Assembly (NCBI GenBank): GCA_019022495.1 | Contig: JAFEKR010000030.1 | Span: forward strand, 124,001 to 188,000 | Source of the DNA: Epichloe hybrida | Lineage: Eukaryota; Ascomycota; Sordariomycetes; Hypocreales; Clavicipitaceae | Direction of reading: 5' to 3' | DNA: 64,000 bases | In this document: positions 9,224-18,800 of the stretch, in pieces | Layout: each line of letters opens with the position of its first letter | Numbering within the stretch: the stretch's first letter is position 1 | The notes under the pieces: model-generated | Told to the model about the DNA's origin: nothing | What the model saw: the letters and a program-made list of their open reading frames with translations, nothing else | Databases searched by the model: none | Position numbers and translations under genes: made by a program

Positions 9224-11077
9224 ATGTCAAAAGAAAACAGCAATGGTCCTCCCCGAGCTCTTGACCCGGCCAGCGCCGAGCCTGCAGTTCCAAGTGTCAA
9301 CATGAATCACAATGCAGAAATAGAAACATCGACAGACACCATCGGCGAAGACAGCTTCGACTCGTTCGACGAGTCCAAACCCGAAGAGCTCGATGGCCAT
9401 CGTCCCACTTTACGCGAGACACGTTCTCACACTTCACACTCCAGCAGAAAACGGCGCGCAGGATCGTCTGCTACAACGACAGGAAGCCTTGTGAGGGCAG
9501 TCAGCCGCTGAGACACTGTCCTGTCGACACTTCGATCGCGCCCTGTCCCTCGCTTTACACACCCTCTGGCCCATGTTCCGACTAGCGAAGCCGAGCTCGT
9601 TGACTTTGACGGCCCAGACGATCCCTATCACCCACTGAATTGGGTGAGGCGCAAAAAGGTCTTCACCACATTGCTGTATGGATTGACCACCATGACGGCG
9701 ACATGGGCATCGTCAGCTTACTCTGCAGGCACGGATCAGATTGCGAAAGAATTCAATGTCGGCACGCAAGTTGCTGTACTGGGCACGACCCTGTTCCTCT
9801 TTGGCTTCGGCATTGGCCCTTTGCTCTGGGCGCCATCAAGCGAGGTATTTGGGCGACGACCAGCTGTCATTGCGCCCATGTTCGTAGCCATTTGCTTCAC
9901 CTTTGGGAGCGCTACTGCAAAAGACTTCCAAACATTGATGTTGACTCGGTTCTTCGGTGCTTTTTTCGCATCCGCGCCGGTGACAAATACCGGTGGCGTT
10001 TTGGGCGACTTGTATACTCCTGCATGGAGAGGCATTGCCATGGCGGGTTATGCCATGGCTGTTGTTGGCGGTCCTATACTTGGTGAGTCTACTCATGTGC
10101 GGCGCCTGAAAGGCAACATATCACCCCGATGAGGACGCAAGTGGACTCTAACTCCCCCGTGTGTAGGCCCGATCGTTTCCGCAGCAGCGGCGCAGCAAGA
10201 CTCGTTGGGTTGGCGATGGACCGAATACCTGACGGGCATCCTGCAAGCCGTCGTGCTCGTCTTCGCCATCATTTTCATTGACGAGAGCTATCCGCCGAAA
10301 CTGCTGGTGTACAAAGCCCGGTGTCTGCGTCACGAAACTGGTAACTGGGCTTTGCACGCCAAGTTTGAAGAATGGGACGTCAGCATATCCGAACTCGCTC
10401 ACAAGTTTCTGCTGCGACCCATGCAGCTTATTCGCACTCCCATCTGTTTCCTCATGGCATTGTACGCCAGTTTCTGCTACGGCATTTTATACATGCAGCT
10501 CGGCGCGATCCCCATCATTTTTGGCGAAATTCGAGGCTGGAAGCCCGTTGTCGCAACTCTACCATTCCTGTCCATCTTCATTGGCGCGGTCCTAGGATGT
10601 GGTCTGAACGTCTACAACCAGACCGTCTATAACAAGTATTACCACGCAGCGGGAAACAGAGCCATCCCCGAAAAGCGATTGCCACCCATGATGCTAGGGT
10701 CTGTGCTGTTCAGTGGTGGACAGTTCCTTCTGGGGTGGACTTCAGAACCGAATGTCCACTGGATCGCTCCATGTTTTGGTCTTCTCTTAATGGGCACGGG
10801 GTTTTTCACCATCTTCCAAGCTGCTCTGAATTACTTGGTTGATACGTTCCAAGCCTATGCGGCTTCGGCCGTCGCAGCAAATACCTTTCTGCGATCCTGT
10901 TTTGCCGGAGCCTTCCCCCTCGTAGTTGGGCCGCTATATCATGATATCGGCGTAGGACCAGGGTCAAGTATAACTGGCGGATTTGCGGCGTTGCTGATTC
11001 CTGTGCCATTCATATTTTACAAGTACGGAAGAAGTATCAGGGCCAAATCCAAGTGGTCCAGGAAGTCTGTGTTTTGA
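9224..11077 (+). CDS. MFS transporter (DHA1-type drug/polyamine antiporter family) with an in-frame stop near codon 96
   Basis: Exons 9224-10082 and 10167-11077 give 589 residues, the normal length of this family. A charged cytoplasmic N-tail (MSKENSNGPPRA..) is followed by the family hallmark DFDGPDDPYHPLNW and about 12 membrane segments. Family landmarks include SSEVFGRRPAV (MFS signature between helices 2 and 3), LTRFFGAFFASAP, GWRWTEYL, and NYLVDTFQAYAASA with ANTFLRS near the C-terminus. The proposed start is ATG 9224; an earlier in-frame ATG at 9026 adds an unlikely leader. An in-frame TGA at 9509-9511 interrupts an otherwise continuous tail (VRAVSR then DTVLSTLRSRP), where the family usually continues with a basic residue. 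No in-frame intron removes it. The gene is therefore a recent pseudogene, relies on readthrough, or carries a sequence error. Substrate cannot be read from sequence; a link to the neighbouring peptide synthetase is inference. Confidence 0.8.
10083..10166 (+). other. 84-nt intron in the MFS gene
   Basis: Donor GTGAGT, CTAAC branch site near 10148, acceptor TGTAG. It has in-frame stops, so it must be removed; splicing rebuilds the conserved GGPILGPIVSAA loop. Its length is a multiple of three. Confidence 0.9.
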
Positions 11078-12293
11078 GTTGTGGCGCAAGCGAAGCGTTG
11101 CTGAGAGAGACTATGATGAGAAAAGCAAATTCTATAGTGTCCAGTCCACAGATACTGATCCATGTCGAAATGTGCCGGAAGAAAAGTAAAGACAATGATC
11201 GGGCATATTTTAAGCCACGAATTCCAATAGCAAACTGCTAACCATGTTGTAAGGGCCCTGAACTTCCACACGGCAGCTAAATCGGTTTCAATGGCTCCAG
11301 CGACGGCAAAGGCCCTGCTGATTTGGGCCACCGGTATGCTCACCGTATCACGCTGCCGCTGTTGACACGATCTCCTCGCACCAGCAATGCAAAGTGGGAA
11401 CAGAAATGGCACCGGAGACAATGAGGTTTCGTCTAGGCCACGTTTTTTTCCAAAGCCAATATTGTGTGAAGAGATGGTGCATGACAGCCTGATGATCAAG
11501 TGATGACACTGCGAGACCAGCGCGGTGCCAGTGAACCACATCGTAGCCGAACACGCCCGACAAATAGATGCTGATCGATGCATAGAATACACGGCATAAC
11601 AGAGTACTTGGTCCGTTGACTTGAGTATCGTTGGCCCCTCTGAAAGGTGCGTGCTCCAGAGACGTCTCCAAATTTGGCAAACACTGTGTTATGACCTTGG
11701 CCGAATATATGTTGATTAGGCATTTACGCAGAACTCCAGCTTGCCAGTGCATCTCTCAATCTGAAACCGTCCTCTGAAATGGCGACAGCCTCAGAGCTCG
11801 GCGAGATGAGATGTTGTTCGACGAACGTAGCTGCGCTACACGCAAAGTCAGCAACATCGAGATTCATGACGGGCTGATATCGCCATGTCATTTCGAGGCA
11901 CTGAGTCAATATTAACACCCACCGGACTCTTAGATCGGAGCACATGACCATTATGCCAAGCAATGAATCCAACGGTGACCAAACATACACGCTCTCGTTT
12001 GAGCAAGCACAAATAATGCTGAAGAGCAACAATCATTGTCTCCCGACGAGCTGCTGCATCCGCAAGATTTGCGCTTACCAGCTGCCGCCGACTGCCAACA
12101 TTGCAATGTAGAACATGGTTCTCCTTGCGCGAGTGCAGCTGCGTCGCCTGCTTCGCTTCATCTCGAATGGTTCTATCCCTGCCTGTGAAACTATTGCTTT
12201 TTGCAAAAAAAATGTCAAAGAATGAAAGATACCGGGAAGTCTCATCTGCCGGCAGTCCCCGGTGGTTTTAGCCGCCCGCTTGGTGGAAATCCA
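11078..12293. other. Region downstream of the synthetase ruin, no clear gene
   Basis: About 1.2 kb between the MFS stop and the last recognisable condensation-domain residues. Frames on the minus strand at 11,340-12,030 contain short stretches that vaguely recall an adenylation domain (FVEQHLISPSSEAVAIS; SVPTLHCWCEEIVS). I do not regard this as established. Otherwise I see nothing here. Confidence 0.35.
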
Positions 12294-15200
12294 CTAGTTG
12301 CTCCGGGTTTCCGAAGATATCTTGGCAATTCGATGCAAGCCCATTTGCTCGAATGGGATCATCTTTGACGCATCTTGTTGAACTGACTTCAGACATTCCA
12401 ACACCCTCTGACTGCTCAAAAACTTGACACGTACAGGCACTGTTGCTATGGTCGGTGCTGGCATCTGATCTATATCCGTGACAGGTGCATTTCTTCCAAA
12501 CACGGTGACCCCAAAGACAACGTCACTGGAGTTTGTCATATGGCCCGAGACAAGTGCCCAAGCAGCACAGAGCAAGCTTGCCGTCGTAATGTCTGTGTTT
12601 GCAGTCTCCTCGCCTTTCAAACAGGTGCGTGATTGCTTGTTGCGCGAGTGGCTGCCTCACAGATACTGGTAGTGCTGGAAATGGAGCCGTCTCGTAGCCT
12701 CCCATAAGCTTTCGCCAGTGTTCTTGGGTCTCGACGCCCTGCTGGCTTAGAGCGTGCCTGGATGAAGAGCTGGTGTTGTGCCGGTGCGTTGACAGACTCT
12801 CCATGGTATGTATGCCTTGTTGACCGCGTCCAGAATGAGAGACCATCGACCAGCCATCATAGAGCGCATGATGTATAGTCAGTACAAACCACTTATGCAC
12901 ACGAAATTTGTCTTTCACAAGTGCAAACAGGATCAGTGGCTCCCCAACACCCATTGGTGTTGTTCTGTCGGCATCAATGTACTCGTCCAGTGCATTCGAA
13001 TCAACCCATTGGACGTCCTCGTCCAAAACAACCTGCAGTAAACCGAGCGTGTTATGATTGACGATCCTTGGGCGCAAGATTGGGTAGGCTCGAGCCACCG
13101 TTTCCCATGCACTACGGAAGGATGAGATTGCGACGTTCAGAGATAGTTTCAAGACCGCCTGCATCATGTAGCCTCCCTGTTTCAAAGACGAAGACATGAA
13201 GCCTCTTGAAGTGGTGTGCAGGGGAAAGCGTCTTGTATAGGCGTATCTCCCCGACACACTGCGATGAAATTTCCTTGATGAGTGACGGGATGCCGGGCTC
13301 ATCACATACAAGAGCAAATGGTGCGACGTATTCCGAGGAGCATCCCATCAGAGGAATAGCTTTCTTTGATACGTGAGACAATCTGGAATCGGTGAAAATG
13401 TCACCCACTGATAAAGAAAGACCGTTCTTCCGAGCAGCTGCGACCACTCGCATGGCCGAAATCGAATCTCCTCCGATCCAGAAGAAGTTGTCGTCCAACC
13501 CAATGAGCTCTATCTGAATCGAGCCTGGGACCATGTATGAAGGAAACGTGGCCCGCAACATGGTCAAGAGCTCATCATGTAAATGTGGCATTGTTCGTTG
13601 CGAAAACCCGGCTTCATGCAGGGCCAGAGGCTGCACATCTATCTGTGGCTCGATATTGCGCGTGGTGACGAAGGCGGCGAGTCTTATTCATTCCTTCATC
13701 TCGCTGTTGTAATACAACCACTGCGTCGTTTACACTGCCATGCTTTCGTAAAACCTGCTCAATCTCTGCTATTTCAACTCGATGGCCTCGGATCTTGACC
13801 TGCCCGTCCATTCGGCCCAGGAAGTCTAGTTGCCCCCATCAACGGGGCGGTAACGGGCGTAGTCTCCAGTTCGGTAAGCCCTGGTTGGCTGCCCATCAAC
13901 GGTCACAGAGACAAATCGATTGGTATTGAGCTCCGGAGTTGTATATCCTCTCGCAAGTCCGTCACCTACTAGGACCAGTTCGCCGACGATGCCAATGGGA
14001 ACGGGTTGTAGATTTGAATCCATGACATAAGCACCTGAGTTGATGACTGACCGGCCGACTGGCACTCTATCGGTGACAATCTCTTCTTCCGGGCAATACA
14101 CACTGTACTCATACAGGTATCTTCGGTTGGCCCATAACAGTGGATGACCGTACCGCTCCCAAGCCCACAAGCCCAAGCGCTGCGTTCAACACTGCAGAGT
14201 CACAAAGCTCTCCTCCCGTGCACACTGTGTGCAATTTTCTGAAAGGTTGGGGGTACTGAACGTGTTCCTGCAGTAGAGCTGGTGTAAAAAAAATGCATTC
14301 TGGACGTTGTTTTGAGTGTAGATGTTTGTCAAAGCTTTCGCATCCATTGCGGCAAGGTCATCAACGCATATGAGGGTCCCCCCCCATTCAGGAGTGAGGT
14401 ATAGATTTCCCAGGTTGAAGCATCAAACGCTATATTGGAGATGTGGCCCATGTTTTTCTCGGCATTCAGGCGTTTCAAGGCGTTTTCTTGCTGTGTTGCC
14501 AGCCGTATTACGCCCCGATGCTCGACGACAACCCCTTTTGGTCTCCCTGTTGAGCCCGAAGTGAACATTACGTACGCGATGCTCGAGGCCGTGGGAGTGA
14601 GAGTCGCCGTCTCTGAGATACTTGCAGTTTCCAATGTTTCGTCATTCAAAATATCCGAAACTAGGACCAAGTCGACGTTGCCTCGCTCAATTGAGGGCAA
14701 GTTCAAATCGTCCCCGGCAAGTATGAGCAATTTGCCTTGGAAAGCTGAGAGGATACTCTCGATTCTCCTCGGCGGCAACTTGACATCTAGTGGCAAATAT
14801 CCTAGGTTTGCCTTCAGAATACCCAAGAAGGTCACAATTGTCCGAGGACATCTGGTTGCGTAGACACCAACCAGCGTTTCCGGCGCCAATGACCGTCGAC
14901 TCAACCAACAACAAAGCCTATCCGATTGCCTGTCTAACTCAGCATATGTGAGACAAATCTTCGAGTCCTTGACGGCGATTTTGTGCGGGTTGGCAGCAAC
15001 TTGCTGACGAAAAAAACATCGACAACGCTGGAGTCGCGAGGATAGTCGCGTCGATTGATGCCCAGCAGTCCCATTTGCTCTAGTTTGGCTTGGCAGTCTG
15101 GCGTCAATAGAGGCAAAACACAAATCTTTGTCTCAGGCTCATGAAAATACTCCGATTCCAGGAGATCATAGAAGGTTCGAGTCAGGTTCTCGATTGTCTG

Positions 15201-15841
15201 TGGCTAGTAAAGATCTGTGGAGAAAACAACCCGTCCTTGTAAACTCTGTTTCTCTTGAAAAATGTGACATTCCAGGTCGAATCCTGACGTGACAGACGCG
15301 CTTAACGGTTCGCTTTTGAACATCTGGTAACTTGAGATGACCTAGATCCAGCTGAGAATGAAGGGCAAACATGATTTGAACCAGTGGGTTACGGGAAGCG
15401 TCTCTACTTGTTTGCAGGCGCGAAACAATCGTCTCAAATGGAACGTCCTGGGTTGCAAAGGCAGATGTTGCTGTGGATTGAACGTTTCTGGACCAAGTCT
15501 TCAAACGACTTATCATCAATATTGATGCGCATACATTGTATGTTGACGAGGAACCCAATGATCTCTTCGAGCTCCTGGCGGTTTCGATTCGCAGTTGGGG
15601 TACCGATAGTTGCATCTACTAAGCCAGTAAGACGAAAGTGTGTTGCCCTAAACGCAGCAAGAAGCACGATAAAAGGCGTTATGTGGCGACGCGCATTGCA
15701 GAACTTGATCAAGTCATCATAAAGAGAACCTGCGATTTCGAACTCCCGTGTGGCCGCTCTGCCAGATAACGAGGCTGGCCGTCGTAGATATCACAAAAGA
15801 GTTCTGCTGGTCTGCTGCCGTCCAGATGCTTTACCCAGTTA
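12294..15841 (-). pseudogene. NRPS C2 (part), A2, T2 and terminal C: heavily frameshifted
   Basis: Homology jumps between frames at about 15,841, 15,790, 15,490, 15,305, 15,010 (A/T run), 14,385 (G/C run), 14,290 (A/T run), 14,170, 13,835 (G/C run), 13,690, two places near 13,200, and 12,615. A2 retains AYVMFTSGSTGRPKG (A3), NIAFDASTWEIY (A4), [13 protein letters not shown] and RTGDY. The A10 Asn-Gly-Lys motif and the A-to-T linker are missing: SYMVPGSIQIELI runs directly into GLDDNFFWIGGDSI. The last C domain ends without its usual C-terminal part. About half of the frameshifts lie outside homopolymers, which argues against sequencing error as the only cause. Confidence 0.8.
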
Positions 15842-18800
15842 TTCGAGCTGTTTCTGGTGCTCTTCCGCCTGGTCTCCTCTCTTTTGCCATGTAGCATAAT
15901 CCTGGTACCGGACAGGCAACTGCTTCACCTCCAATTGAAGGTTCTCTGCTCGACGGGCAGCTGAGTAAAACCCAGCCAGCTCTCTCTGGAGAACATCAAT
16001 GGACCACCCGTCGGAGATGATATGGTGCATGACAATGGATAACACATGATGATCCTCGTTCAGTCGGCAGAGCTTTACTCGCCATCCCGTCTCCCTCTCA
16101 AGATCAAATGGTGTGGTTTGTTCTTGGTGAAGAAATTTTCTCAAAGATGCCTCCCCTTTCTCCGTTTTCATCTCAATCACGTCGAGTTTCCTTGGCTGGA
16201 ATGGCTGCATAATCTGTATTGCGACCCCATCTTGTTGTCCGAACGTGGTTCGGAGAGTCTCGTGACGTTCTTCAAGCGCACGCAACGAAGCAGTGAGAGC
16301 ATCATAGCGGAGTGGTCCTCGAAGCCGCACAGCAAAGGGGACAAGGTACCATGTCGACGCGGGATACAATTGCTGCAGAAACCACAGACGCCTCTGCGCA
16401 AAGGATTGTTCGACAGGTTCAACACTTTCATTCCGCGGAATGGGAACATAGCGGCAGGAGCCGGCGGACGTTCCTATCCTGTCAGCTAGTGCCGCCACAG
16501 TTGGACAGTCGAATATATCCTTCACCGTGATGTTGGCGCTTAACTGGGTGTTCATGCGCGAAGCAGCTCTTGTGGCATTAAGTGAATGGCCCCCATGTTC
16601 GAAAAAGTCGTCATGGATGCCTACAGTCATACCGAGGACCCTGGCGAATTCCTCGCATATAACTCGCTCCAAGTCGTTCCTGGGAGGCGCTTGGATATTC
16701 TGCGCTCTGCTCAACTCTGACCTCTTGATCTCTTTTGCTAGAGCCTGCCGATCTAGCTTGCCGTTTCTGTTGATTAGCATCTTCTTAAGTACTCGGATCA
16801 GCCTTGGTACCATATAGGATGGCAGCTAACTCTTGATGACCTCGTGGACGTCTTTTTCGACCTTTTTGCTTAACCGTTGCCACAGCGGCTGGGTTCCGAG
16901 TAAATAAGATGGGTTGCTGTGATTTTCGGTAGGGAATCGAAATTTCACTCTGCTTTGGCCCTCTGCGGGCCGAAAACGGTGGAAAACGGCGTCTAAGCCG
17001 CCTCGCTGGGAATACTGTCGCGCCCAACTAATCTCAACGCGGAAGCCTGACAATTTGGCGAGCCCAATCAAGTCAGTTATGGAGAGTGAGGGACAAGATT
17101 GCGCCTTTTCCCTCACATATGCGTACCAATCGTCCTGTGGTATGCTGGCCATGTCCCCATCAAGGGCGTCCACGACGCATCTTTCTAGGATAGTTTTACT
17201 ATTGGGGATGTTGCTGACGGCAACCAGGGCGGAGGAGTCGTGCGAGCGTGAAGATAAAATGTCCAGAAGCAACGGATAGTCCAATTTCTGAGCCATGAAA
17301 TCAATCCAATCTTCATCGGGCACCTCTCTGATCTGAAGCTGCTGGCCATGGCGCTTCACATGTACAACGGCAGAATACCGATAGCAGCTCAGTTCATTCC
17401 TGGCCCTCATTTTTTTCGGCAATATTTCGACGTGTTCCACTAGGTCAGGGAATTGTTTCGCTAGCGCAGTGAAAAATGACGGGTCTATGAGTAGCTCCTC
17501 TTCCGACTTTTCAATCTGAGCCATTTGCTCCAGCATCTGGGTCATGGTAGCCGCGCCCCCGACACGGTGTAATATCGTGGAAGCCTGGAAGTCTCTGTAC
17601 AGAGCAAAGGACCTAATGTCACCGAAGAAGAGTCGCTCCGTGCCTTGGAGACGGAGAAGGTCTTCCACTACACTCGAAAGATAGTCGAGACTAGGGAAGT
17701 ACTAAACCACAGAATTCACAATGACAAGGTTAGGTGAGTTCAGCTCACCAAGTTCCTTGATGTCTGTGGCAGTGCCCAGTTGAACACGAGTTTTGTCAGC
17801 CAGGGCGGGGATAGACTGGGCCATTGTGTGAACAGAATCGACAGCTCGTTGGGCAGGATCAAGGCCAACATAACTTGTTAACCCTTCGACAATATTGAAG
17901 AGAATCATGCCGGTGCCGGTTCCAATCTCGAGGACGGCACAGGGCTGGCCACCGTCTCGTATTGCGGCAACTGTGTCGTCCAACCACTCATCCATCTCTG
18001 TCGCATCGATAATTTTGCCGTCATACATGGACGTCCATCCCGTGAAGTCCCTGCCAAGTTTGTCTTTCTTGGTGTGGTCCAGAACAAGATACTTGTCTGC
18101 ATTGAACAAAGCTCCCCACCCTCCAACTTGGTTCTCCTCCAAGCCTTCGACCTGTTATTGTTTTTTGTCGTCGTCTTCAGACTGAGCCGCCACCTCCCCC
18201 AGCGTGACGAAACCGACAAGGTCGCGCCGGTCTTGCTCTGTCTCCTGAGACACCAACACAGCAGCATCCTTGACTAGAGCACAGCCACGAAGGGCTTGCT
18301 CAATCTCTCCGAGCTCAATTCGATGACCTCGGAGCTTGATCTGTCCATCTATTCGCCCAATGAATTCCAAGAGTCCATCTCCTGGTCTGCGGCGGACATA
18401 GTCCCCAGTTCGGTAGGCTCGAGTTAGCTTCGCATCGATTTCAACAGACACAAAGCGCCCAGCGTCCAGTCGAGAGTCAGTGTAGCCCCTTGCGAGACCG
18501 TCCCCTATCACAATAAGCTCGCCTATCACACCTAGCGGAACAAGACGTAGTTGTGAATCCATCACATATGCCCCCGAATTGCTTACAGGGGGACCAAGAG
18601 GCACTCCATTGGCATATGTTTCCGTCCCCGGGGCGCTAAATATCGTGCTGATGACTGTATTTTCAGTTAGTCCGTATGCATTTAACAGTTTTCCTCTTGT
18701 CAACTGTTAGGCCGTAACAAAGTCCTCAGGATCAACTTTCTCACCGCCGACATATATGGCATGTAGTGCGCAGAAAATTGTGGGATTACTGACGATGTAC

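Noticed and set aside
9491..9590. Intron to remove the MFS stop (donor GTGAGG at 9491, acceptors at 9585 or 9590)
   Set aside because: The lengths of 95 and 100 bases both break the frame, and it would delete residues typical of the family.
11017..11592. 191-codon minus-strand open frame downstream of the MFS gene
   Set aside because: It overlaps the 3' end of the real MFS gene on the other strand and shows no recognisable domain.
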